A stretch of 20,724 bases of DNA from the NCBI GenBank assembly GCA_002118135.1, contig BDIU01000270.1, forward strand, positions 1 through 20,724. The letters are read 5' to 3'. The translations under genes and the position numbers were made by a program. Source of the stretch: Trebouxia sp. TZW2008. Lineage: Eukaryota; Chlorophyta; Trebouxiophyceae; Trebouxiales; Trebouxiaceae. This document shows positions 1 through 9,500 of this stretch, in pieces (within the stretch, counting starts at the first letter, position 1; the number at the start of each line of letters is the position of its first letter). Below the pieces are notes generated by a model, which had not been told where the DNA came from, searched no databases, and saw only the letters and a program-made list of their open reading frames with translations.

Positions 1-231
1 CCTCCTACCCCACCGCCCACCCCACCACCTACTGAACCAGCTACCCCTGCACCTACCCCAGCAGCTACCCCTGCACCTACCCCAGCAGCTACTTCTGCTG
101 CTACCCCTGCAGCTAATGCTGGTTCAGACTCTGTATCAGCCAGCTCTACTACTAGTACCCTTTCTTCTTCTGCCTCTGCCAATACCCCTGGCTCCCCCGG
201 CGAGGCATCCCCTGCTTCCCCAAGTAGATAG
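1..231 (+). CDS. C-terminal tail of a Pro/Thr/Ala-rich (hydroxyproline-rich-like) protein, partial
   Basis: The frame is open from the first base to a TAG at 229-231 and gives 76 residues; the 5' part lies outside the window. The first 40 or so residues are repeats of the type PTPPP and PATPAPTPAA. They are followed by a Ser/Thr-rich stretch (SASSTTSTLSSSASA) and end in SPSR. There is no ATG, so this is the end of a longer exon. Such Pro/Thr/Ala/Ser tracts are typical of green-algal extracellular matrix proteins (pherophorin or extensin-like, with hydroxylated and O-glycosylated prolines). They also occur as linkers in other secreted or disordered proteins. No folded domain is visible, so the family is unknown; only the compositional class is supported. 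A TGTAA at 260-264, about 30 bases after the stop, could be its poly(A) signal. Confidence 0.6.
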   Translation, partial: PPTPPPTPPPTEPATPAPTPAATPAPTPAATSAATPAANAGSDSVSASSTTSTLSSSASANTPGSPGEASPASPSR

Positions 232-1555
232 ATAGCCAGAGGTAAAAATTGTTCCAGTTTGTAACCTTCCAAATTGCTTCAGTGCCTGCTTTTGAAGTTG
301 CTCAGTGCTTAGGATCTGAGCTGTCTGAGTACATGATCTCTGCGCCTACCTTTCAGAGTGTCTCAACGCCTGAATTGATTTGGTCTCAAGGACCGTTGCT
401 CAGCTCATGATGTCATTATTCAGCTGACAATCTTTCACATAGCAAATCGTGGGTTGCTGTATATCAGCATCTTTCATCTCACAGCCTTTGGCAAACTGTG
501 TTCATGCGCTTTTTGATCAGCCCTCATTCCAGTGCAATCATCAAATTCTGCATTTGCTGCTTATGCTAGAGAAACAGCTTCCTTGCCCTTTGGCTTGTGT
601 CAGGCAAATTCTTGCAGACTTGCTTGTCTGTATTTCCTGCCACTGGTCGACTAGAGACTCCTCTATTCTACCATGCATTTTTACCGTGCAGTGCCAAATG
701 TCTATCTGACCCCTTGTCCTCATGTTTGCTTGCAGGCTACAACCCGTGTGGCCAATATATCAGTCAGTACATCAGGATAGACTTGCAGAGATGACAGACA
801 AAGCCTGTCATTGACGTGCTCAGTCTATTCAGGCTTTGCCAATGCGGTCAAGTCAGGCCCTTCGCTGCAATATGCTGAAGTCGGCAGGTGTCATGTTTCT
901 TCTCTTTGTTAGCTTGTCAGACATAGCTTAGACAAGCAAAACCACGCGACTGCTTTTGCTTGTTGCCATTTCATTTGTTGTTGAAATCTTTCTTCCAGAA
1001 TTGGTGTTGGGGTGAGTCCTTTGGCAAGATGCAGTGTTGCAGACGGAAGGCGGTAGCCGTTGAATTGAATAAGATGTGTTCAATTTTGATGCAAGTCAGT
1101 GTGACCCTGTAGAACAGCTGTAAAAGACAGTGAGCTGTACGTAGAAGCTACGGTTGTTGAGATGAGTCATAAAAGCGGGCAAGATTGATGTTCATCAGTA
1201 GAAATTTCAAGCAACATGAGGATCTTGCAGCGTTTAACTTTGGCTGTTGCAACGTGAGGTCACCAAATGACATGTGTAATTGGGTTGTCTGCGAGCTTCA
1301 CTCCTCAGAACCTTATCTCACCCATTATGAGTCGCACTTATTTCAGTCAACGCAAGCAGTACGATCATGCCAAGATGTGTAAGCTGCATGGGGAAGACCA
1401 AAGAATCAAACAGCATATATGCTGTATATACACACCTACTACAGTGCAGTATTGAGTCATGTTGAGTCATCAAGTCGATGTTCATGCATTGTCGGTATGC
1501 TTTTGTGCAGCATTGCAGATTGCTTGGTGATATAAAGCCATAGCACATCTGCTGA
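232..1555. other. 3' flank and intergenic stretch without a supported gene
   Basis: This 1.3 kb separates the stop of the left-edge gene from the stop of psb27 on the other strand, so it is a convergent intergenic region. The short open frames in it (60-86 residues on both strands) have no consistent splice sites, are rich in Cys/His/Leu as expected from TGCA-rich DNA, and overlap each other. TGTAA at 260-264 fits a poly(A) signal for the left gene. I see nothing else that I can name. Confidence 0.5.
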
Positions 1556-4500
1556 CTATCTTCCTTCTGCCAACAGGGACTTTGCGTCTGAAATGTCGTT
1601 CAGCAACTTGGTCATCTTGGTCTTTGGAAAGGGCGCATATCTGCACAACATAAACAAGTAAACACTGCCATTGAGCACAGATACATTACAGTCATAAACA
1701 ATTGAACACTGACATTGAGCACCCTAAAGTGGTAGCATTTCCATACTGACAAGACGAGCTTGACATCAGCTCGAATGCTAGACACACCATGACAGTGGAT
1801 GTGTGACGGCATTCTGTTATAGCTGCATGTAGCAATAGCACAGCCAGCAACAGCTGCTTAGGCTCTATAAAGACTGCAATAAGCGCAGCTTGAAGCACCA
1901 GCAAGTAAGTTGGCAGCCATGACGCAATGTAAACGGCGCATAAGCTTCTGCAACAAAGTTGGGAAGCTATGCCGTAGCATAGGTTCAGCGCAATCAACAA
2001 CACTAGAAGCATTAATGTTTGGAAGACGACGGTGACCACTATTGGGCACCAGCAATAGCCCTTAGAAGCCATGACTGTAAGGATGAAGACAGCAGAGACA
2101 AACACTACACACTTGTGCAAGACTCACCCATTGGAGGTGAGGTGGCCTTGCAAAGCATCTACCACAATGTAGATCTTGCGTGCGCTGGGTTTCCTGACAC
2201 TCCCTCCCCTTGCATATTTGCTGGTCCAAAGACGTGCGTCTGACTTCAACAACTGCGAGCAGCAGTACAAAAGAAAGCTTCAGGTGAGAAGTATGAAGTT
2301 GCAACACACAAACAGCAAGATTGTGATCAGTCAGATGTTGCGTGAACACCTTCGGACAGTGGTCACAAGTTCTCAAAAATGCAGCAGCATCCGCACAATC
2401 ACTTCTAAAAAATGAGAATATCCACAAGTCAGGGGCAAAGCATATGCAGTAGACTGAGCTGCAAACATGAAACTCATGCCTGGATGATGCTCATTATCCT
2501 AAGCGCTTCAGCACTAGTCTCATTGGGCAATGGCTGATTGTCTGTGTGTTGGGTGTGCATTGGTGTGTGATGCCTGCGCCGAGGTACCAATGCAAAAGGA
2601 ATGTTGTGGCTGTCCCTGAAGTATGTCTATGTGAATCAACACTGGCGCAGAGGCACTCAAGAACAGCTGTGAGCAAGCTGACAGGGCAGTGAAGTCAAGC
2701 ATCCATGGGACTTATTGTGAGTGAATCGGTATCTGGCTTGATGCATCAACACTGATACACAAGCACTTATGAACAGCTCTTAGCAACCTGACAGTGCAGT
2801 AAGTCGAGGGTTCTATGAGACCAGCAATGCGTGAAGCAGCATCTTGTGTTCTGACATGACTGTAACACAAAGGCGTGCATGAAGAGCGCTGAGCAAGCTG
2901 ACAATGCTGTATGTACAGGCTTCTGTGGACTCACATTGATGACCTGGACCCTCTGGGGATCATAAGGATCCAATGTGCCGTACTTGATGATAGCTTCACT
3001 GAGCGTCGCTGATTCCTTGGTGTACTCGTCCTTCATCTCAGACACGGGCACACCAACATTTGGCACTGCAGAAGCATGGGGACACATGAGAGCGGCAGCA
3101 AATGCTTTGCGCACAGCCTGAAAACAAGGCTGATGATATGAGTGCATGAGAGCAGGCAGCAAGTGCTTTGCGCAAAGCCTAGTAGCAAGGCTGATGATTT
3201 GAGCGCATGCTGTTTGTTGGGTGTATCATCCTTCATCTCATACACTGGCACACCAACATCTGGCACTGCTAAACCATATGCAAAGGTACAAGCAGCAATA
3301 TGAGCTTCTGCAAAAGGCCAGAAAGCAGGGTCAGCAGTATGCATGCATGCTGATGCCTTAGTATACTCGTGCTTCATCTCAGACACGGGCAAGCCAACAT
3401 TCGGCACTGCAACACGATATGCAATATGTAAGCAGCAGCAACAGCTTTATGCAAAGCCTGGTGGCAAGACCATTAGTTGGTGTACATCCAGCAGATGGGA
3501 TTGCACGCATTGTGGCCGCATTGTCTGTTTGTAGTGAAGCCAATCGATGTGGCTGCTTTAGCTGAATGACGCAAGGCCATTTGCTGGCATGCATGCACCA
3601 CAAGTGACGGCAAGCATGGTGGCTGCATTCCCTGCCAACAGGCCTGGAAACAGTACAATGCAAAGGCGCTGCTGAGCAATTTGTGCAGCAATCTTTGCTG
3701 TGTAAATACATTGGGAACACCTTTAGGATGCTCATGTCATGCGCACACAATGTACAGCATTCTTGACACAAACAACATTGTGTCATGCGAATGATGCACG
3801 ATGGGACAAATCATGAGATGCTGTGCAGGATCCGCCAACAGCGGGAGACATACCAGATGCACTTGTTTTCTGTGAGCCTTTATAGTCCTCTTGCTTTGTG
3901 CTATCATTCCTGGAAAACCAGCAGTAGACAAGTGACACATTCTTCACATGATTTTGCGCCTGTTGTGTTGCAAATGTTGGGCATTCTGTAAGCAAACTTG
4001 AGCCTGTCAGCACTGAAGCAAATTGCTCATGCTCAGATTGTTTTACCAGCAAATTTTGTCGAAATTCAGATGCAGAACTTACAAGAGGACATTTCGTCTG
4101 CATGCATCTCCTGCCTCACCCAGTGCGCATGAACCCAGAGCAGCTGATTCACCATCCCAGCCAAAACCTGCAGTCACCAGCGTCTCAATAGGTGCATGGT
4201 GTTAAACGAGGTGTTGTGAGTGTCCAGTTACCCTCGAGAAGCATGTCAGCCGAGGTCAGCATGCCCTTGCAAGCATGACACGAAGCTCCAACAGGAGCTG
4301 CACACACTTGCCTGCCCTTGCTTGCTGTACAGGCCATGCTGCAACAGCGGCCAAACTGATCAATAGTGCCCTTCGTGGCATCCCAGGTGCTGCCAAATCT
4401 GGACACTGGCATCGGCTGCAAAGCAGCAAGCACGCTTATGTGGAGCATTGTCTGAACCATACAGGCTTCCAGCCAGGTGAGCATAGCAAATGCACAAGTC

Positions 4501-4667
4501 TGCCTCCATGCAGATTCCCGACTCAAGCGTGAACTTCGTGCAACAGCTGCGCAGATTGCTTACATGGCTTGGCAATGCTGTGCACGGCTTGCGGGGTTTG
4601 GGGGGCTAGCGAAAGGCACCAGGCGCGAGGAAGAAATCAGGCCAAGCCCAGCATGCAAGCAAGGCAT
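1556..4667 (-). CDS. psb27: Psb27-like photosystem II assembly factor, chloroplast-targeted, split by introns
   Basis: Psb27 binds CP43 in the thylakoid lumen and holds photosystem II in a pre-assembly state before the oxygen-evolving cluster forms. The conserved domain is read from three exons with matching phases. Exon 3065-2935 holds VPNVGVPVSEMKDEYTKESA and DPYDPQRVQVIN. Exon 2252-2128 holds LLKSDARLWTSKYARG and IYIVVDALQGHLTSNG. Exon 1640-1556 holds YAPFPKTKMTKLL and ends SLLAEGR-stop. The pattern EYxK, WxxKY, IYxxxxAxxGH, APxPxxK and a final GR is that of plant and algal Psb27. The exon 4167-4120 (phase 1 to 1) joins upstream, following an exon ending at 4232. The ATG at 4667 opens MPCLHAGLGLISSSRLVPFA, rich in Ser/Arg/Ala/Pro like a chloroplast transit peptide, with a GTAAGC donor at 4563. 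The joins between 4564 and 4232 are uncertain. The domain call is firm, the 5' structure tentative. Confidence 0.75.
1649..1721. repeat. Imperfect 44-base tandem duplication in the last psb27 intron
   Basis: The stretch beginning cataaacaagtaaacactg at 1649 recurs as cataaacaattgaacactg at 1693, and both copies continue into cattgagca. The offset is 44 bases. It lies just upstream, in transcript sense, of the last exon's acceptor at 1641. Confidence 0.6.
2637..2925. repeat. Three degenerate copies of a ~110-base unit in a psb27 intron
   Basis: Three stretches starting near 2637, 2747 and 2862 share, on the plus strand, an aacac start, a variable gap, and then agagc/acagct, gagcaagctgaca and a nearby gcagt/gctgt. 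Spacing is about 110 and 115 bases. The unit lies in the intron between the exons ending at 2935 and starting at 2252. It has no coding capacity and no terminal inverted repeats that I can see, so it looks like a local tandem duplication rather than a transposon. Confidence 0.5.
3018..3420 (-). repeat. Three tandem copies of the 5' half of a psb27 exon with its splice acceptor
   Basis: Read on the minus strand, GCAG followed by TGCC(A/G) and a reading frame for PNVGVPVSEMK occurs three times, with exon starts at 3406, 3265 and 3065. The versions are PNVGLPVSEMKHEYTK, PDVGVPVYEMKDD and PNVGVPVSEMKDEYTK. Only the last (3065-2935) continues through the full exon to a GTGAGT donor; the other two lose similarity after 45-66 bases. 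All three keep phase 1. A further ~60-base duplication lies between copies (3090-3147 and 3148-3209). Either only the last copy is used and the others are decoys, or alternative acceptors exist. Confidence 0.75.
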
Positions 4668-4810
4668 GAGTGACTATTAAGGTTGAACGCCCGCCCTGTG
4701 GAGCTCACTGCGACTCTGCTCGCCGCGCAGAAGGGGACCGGAGCTTTCGGCCGCGCACCTTCTACTCCAAATGTTCAGAAAGAGGGTACAACTCGAGACG
4801 TTGACCGCAA
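4668..4810. promoter_or_regulatory. CpG-rich start region upstream of psb27, possible divergent promoter
   Basis: This short interval is clearly denser in CG dinucleotides than the surrounding DNA (gcccgcc, cgccgcgcag, ggccgcgcacc, actcgagacgttgaccgc) and sits directly upstream of the inferred psb27 ATG at 4667. On the plus strand, open frames without a convincing ATG cross it, and a short one starts at ATG 4771. I read it as promoter and 5' UTR; transcription to the right is possible but unproven. No TATA box was identified. Confidence 0.4.
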
Positions 4811-5840
4811 GCAGATTGACAGTTTTCCTGATTCTCAATGCGTGGCCTGCTTGCATGCAATTTTGACAGTTGTGATCACTGAGTTATGATGCTGCACACA
4901 AGCTGCATGCATCACATTGCGATCCACGCACTAAAATGAATTACGCATGCACTGCCTGCTGGGCATCAGGACAACACTACAGCCATCACTTGGCAGATTG
5001 ATCTTGAGCTGTGATGTGTCGTTGAGCAAGGCAAATTTAAAGCAAGCAGAAAGAGTGCCAACCCGGCAAAAGTGATGATATAGGAAGGTCTGTTTCAGAC
5101 TACACTGCTAGCGCTGCACATTCAAACAATCAGATAACCGGAATGTACATCAAAACATGTCATGGCCGAGTTCTGGTGTTTGGCCATATGAGTTGTATCT
5201 GCTGCTGGGAGGCCTTCACAGTCTTCAATGCCACACGCACCAGATAGCAGCTTCATGATAATGGTGTTGGACGCAAGCACATAGCAAAGGCAACAAAAGC
5301 CAGAGTAGAGGTCATGCTGGTCAGTTGACACGCTTGGCAAAGTAGAGCTATTTGCTCACATGATCAGGGCTTGTCAAAGTGTTCGTCATGAGCAATGGCA
5401 CATAGGAAACAAGCCAGCAGTTGTTGCATCTCTCGTGCCATCCACGTGCAGATAAAGCTGTCGTAGCTGTAACAGCTACAAATTGCTCCTCTTTCTTGGT
5501 TGTGAGCTTTTAGTGTGCTTAGCATGCACTCTGCCTATAATGATATGATGTCATGATACACAGACAACAACCTTGGCGACTGAAGCAGTCCCTATACAGA
5601 GATGGCGCTGTACAATGATTCATCTGCATTACAGAGACAGCAACAAGCGCATATAAATATGTTGCAAAATTGTATATATGAGCAGTTTACCCAAATGGCA
5701 TATGCAAGACAATCCAAATGCCTGCTGCTATAAGTCATAGGCTGCTGAGCTCTCGCACACACACTGCAGCTCTTCAGCATAGTCACACATAGCCATGTCA
5801 CCAACAGACTCAGGATATACTGCAAGGCAAAAAACTTGCA
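4811..5840. other. Intergenic stretch with no confident gene
   Basis: No phase-consistent chain of exons was found here. The best single frame is on the minus strand at 5340-5122. It holds a hydrophobic run (FCCLCYVLASNTIIMKLLSG) and a good GTGCGT donor inside it, but no acceptor or partner exon could be matched. Another minus-strand piece after a CTTGCAG near 5811 reads YPESVGDMAMCDYAEEL and is also isolated. Both may be exons of a gene I could not assemble, or chance. Confidence 0.3.
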
Positions 5841-6559
5841 ATGGCATCAAAGCGCCAAAAAAAGCTAAGGATTGAAGTTTGGCAGTCAAGAGATAACAGC
5901 ATGCATACATGGCAGATATCACAAGCACTGCTGCATGAGCCACACAGCTATGAAGAGCATGTGACACATATCAGCATCTCAGAAGTCTCTCTGCACTGTA
6001 AGAAAGCTATGCAAGATAATGTTGACTCTGCTCATGAGTATAGACTGGCCTGACATGATAGTCTGTATTTGTTCTTGCCTCGTGAAATGTTTGATTGCAT
6101 GCAACACCTGACAAGACATGCATCCCAAGTTCACAAGCTGTACTTGCAAGCCAGCTTACAGATGCCCTGAACTTTGTGGCAAACAGAAACACAATTGTGC
6201 ATAATTGTTGCTGAGTAATTCTGTGTGTTGGTGTTAAATAAACACCATTTGGGATGGAAGAGATTATGTGGCCCTTGATGGTATGAATAGGTGCAGGTCT
6301 TGGAAGGGATCCAGGTGACGCACATCAAGCTGAGGATTTGCTTGACATGAGTAAACTGCAACAAGCATCTGATCAGGCAAAAGCCAAAGAAGATCTGAGG
6401 TCCTTCACCAACAGGGCAATCAATGCAAAGGTGCGTAGCGCTCACAAAATGTCTGGCGCTTTGCAATACATGCAAAAGACTCTGTGACCCCTAGGAAATA
6501 TGTGCGGCGGCAAGGGTGCCGCGGGCAGGCATGTCATCAAGGTGGGTGGCATCACATGA
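5841..6559 (+). CDS. Small tentative three-exon gene, unrecognised
   Basis: Exon 1 (5841-5997) starts at ATG with MASKRQKKLRIEVWQSRDNS and ends at a GTAAGA donor in phase 1. Exon 2 (6291-6430) follows an AATAG acceptor in phase 1, reads AGLGRDPGDAHQAEDLLDMS and ends in FTNRAINAK before a GTGCGT donor in phase 0. Exon 3 (6515-6559) in phase 0 reads GAAGRHVIKVGGIT-stop. Phases agree throughout and would give about 113 residues: hydrophilic, helical and without membrane segments. The middle exon is the strongest part because of its helical, charged composition. I do not recognise a family. Its end overlaps the last open frame of the large minus-strand gene, so the two converge. The true start may lie further upstream, and exon 3 has a weak acceptor. 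Confidence 0.4.
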
Positions 6560-9500
6560 AATGTCAGATGCTGAAGGACCAGGGTTGATTGACGTAACAC
6601 AAAACATGTGTCAAATGACAAGGCAAGGTACCTTGAAGTGAGGACTGTGTGTTGAGCATGATGATGGGGGCTGTGGGTGGGTGGATTGCTGGGTGGCAAG
6701 GGTATGCTGGCTTTAGGTGATGAGACTATGGCCCCTGGCTTGTGAAGAGGTGCAAGCTGGTCAAGGGCTAAAGCAGGCCAGTATTGTTGCAAAGGCTTGG
6801 CGTTTTGGCAATGTACTAAGGTTGGCAGCTTGGCTCCAGCTATGACTGCCCACAAGGTGCAGAGGCTTTAATATGGCACAGGTGTTGCAGGGCCATGGAG
6901 CAGGTTCCTCAAAGCCTGCTCTGTGCTCTGTAGCACACAATTTCAACACATTGTAGGCAGCAAAGCGCCAGCTTCAGATGTCCTCAGCAGCAGAATCAAA
7001 TGTTTCTTGATGATGGGCTCAAATGGGCTCAAATGGTGTGGTGGGAGGCAGTGCTCACTCTGTGATTGCCAAGTTCTGCTTGTTGAGGTGTAAGACATAA
7101 GTCATGGTTGGGCCTAGTGGTGATAGACTTGCAATAGTGTCGTTTCTGTGCGGCTAAGCAGCATGCCAGATGATGCACAAATGCATCTGCTGCAGAAAAA
7201 CAAGTGCATGTGACATCAGCATGCTCGAACATGACATTAATAGAGACATACGTCTGAGGTGTGGGTGGTGGAGGCAGCAAGTCAATTGCATAGCCAACCG
7301 CTCTGCCGCAGTAGTCTTTGATGACCTGATAGTTTGCTATGCAAACACCTCGCTGCTGTTCCAGCATGCGGCGCACAGCCTTCAAGTTCTTGCCACCTGT
7401 GCGGGTGCTGCCACCTGTGACAATGGACACTGGATACTTCAACAACCCAATGCCTGCACAGCAACCCATTTTGTGTCATGAACATAGAAGATTCATAGGC
7501 TGGTCTTGCATGTCTTTTGCATATTCACAATAACAAAACAATGCACAACAGCGATATTCATACCAAAGGCTGCGCATGGCCTTTGCATCTCACAACAAGA
7601 CATTGTGTGCATGGCTGCTGCTCAGCTTGGGCTTTTGTCAGAGAGGAACAGCTGCTCTGCAAGCATTGATCTTACTGAGGATGCATACTCAACATCAAGT
7701 GGCCACCTAACATCTTGTGCAGTACCAGCAGCAATAGAAGGCCAAATGCGCTTACTGTATAGGGTGTGCATTATCTGCAGATACAGCTTGGCAGCATCTG
7801 CTGCTTGCTCTGCACGCAGCAGTTGATCTTCTTTGCGCATGCTGGGAGGCACATGCGTATCAAGCTTGTAGTACTCCCATAAACGTCCCAGCTGCACCTC
7901 TTCCTGACGCTGCCAAAACATCAGGTACCTGTCCTGCTTCTTATCAAAGTTTCTGCACACACACCAACGCCCTGTCAAGAATTGAAATAAACCACATGAG
8001 CAGCTGTCACAGTCAGGTGCAGTCCTGCCTGATGCAACCTCAAAGCTTGACATGAATCAAGACAGCATTATGCACTCACAGGCTGAGGGTGCATGGAAGG
8101 TACAAAAGTGCTGCAGTGACTTCTCCTTATACGAAGACTCAATTTATCCACATTCTCATTGTCAGGACACTGCATTGGTGAAGGACCAATCACTGCCTTC
8201 TGCCTGCAGTGGTGTCCCTGAGCAAGTACATCTTGGTACAAGGACAATTCACGTGTAAACAAAGCAGTCGCCATGAAGTAATTACTGTGGATGACGCACA
8301 CCTATCACTGTGGTTGATGAAGTCCCTTGCAGGATGCTTAGCGATGGCCTCCTGAACAAAACACAGCTTCATCCAGCTTATATGTGTTACGATGATGTGG
8401 ATTAGGTACAACATCAAGCTTATATGTGTTACGATGATGTGAACTAGGTACAACATCAAGCAACATCAGTATTATATGATACAATGTGATGCAGATCATG
8501 CGACGTGAAGAAGTAATGAAAGTTCTGACAGAAATGAGCACATTCGGCAGAAGACACAAGTGCAAGCTTTGTGGCGCAGGCAGCAACAACATTGCAGAAT
8601 GGTGCTTTGACTCGGCTCAAAGTAGCCTGCACCATGCCAACACAAGCAAAAATCTGTCTGATGATGCAGCCAGCTATCATAATCAGGAGCTCACCAGCCA
8701 CATAGCTTTCCCCAATTCATGAATTCTCCCTCTCTTGGACAACTCCTTGAATGGACGCTGTTATGGGTGCACAACAGCACGTCAGCCTAACAATACAATT
8801 GTCTTGCAACTTCCATGTAAGACAGAGCAAAACCCTGGGCTGATGCTGTTGTCAAGTTTGGCTATGCATGTTCACAACCAAAGGTCAGCAATGCAGCAAA
8901 TGCAGGCCAAGGCATCAAGGCAGCTCATCCAACAACAACTGTCAAGGATGCTGCTTGTGCATGCAGGCAGCGTGTGACTGAAGCATGCACAAGCCTGTCA
9001 GTTGCAAGGCATGCAACCGCTGGCTGGAGAAACTGTCACCTTTTGTTTTTTGACAATCAGTGCTGCAGGTGCAGTTTGTCCTAGTGCGCCTGCAGTCTTG
9101 TTGTCACGCCTGAAAGCGGCCACAAGGCGATCAAGACCCTGCATGCATGTGTAATTTCAATTGCCACAGCCTTAGCATGGCATGATTTCAACACGCAGAG
9201 ACACCCCAGCAGAGCAAGGGTCAGAAGCTTACTGGAAACACAAGAAAGCTGAAACAGAAGGACTGACCTGAGACTCATCAGGCACGCTCTCTGTGGATGA
9301 GCTGCTGGCACCATCATCATCATCAGCAGCAGGTCCAGTTGCAGCCTGAAATAGGGACATTCAGATATGATCAAGTGTGAGCGGCACATGCAAATGGGAG
9401 CCGCAAGCTAGCGCACGCTGGTGAACAGCAGACGTATTGCAAATTGCATTGTACCTGCCTTGTGCTGCATGAGGCACAATGCGCAGGCAGACTGTAGACT

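Noticed and set aside
1692..2120. Minus-strand 142-codon hydrophobic frame resembling a membrane protein
   Set aside because: It lies in the psb27 intron 2127-1641, whose flanking exons join perfectly in phase and give the conserved Psb27 C-terminus; the Leu/Cys/Ala richness follows from TGC/CTG-rich DNA.
2062..2427. Minus-strand frame with CDHCPKVF and CGRCF, suggesting a zinc finger
   Set aside because: The same DNA in another frame encodes the conserved Psb27 exon (LLKSDARLW to HLTSNG) with correct splice phase on both sides.
2637..3420. CRISPR-like array or transposon because of repeated units
   Set aside because: Copies are degenerate, of differing length and spacing, contain pieces of a psb27 exon, and show no terminal inverted repeats or transposase; local tandem duplication explains them.
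4120..4167. LGSC in the psb27 upstream exon as a bacterial-type lipobox
   Set aside because: No hydrophobic run precedes the cysteine, and chloroplast Psb27 is normally not lipid-anchored.
4275..4532. Plus-strand 85-codon frame with Ala-rich helical sequence
   Set aside because: It is antisense to the 5' part of psb27 and has no splice partners.
8735..8977. Plus-strand 80-codon frame with Gln-rich stretch
   Set aside because: It overlaps, in antisense, the well-supported exon 8757-8695 of the large minus-strand gene and has no partner exon.
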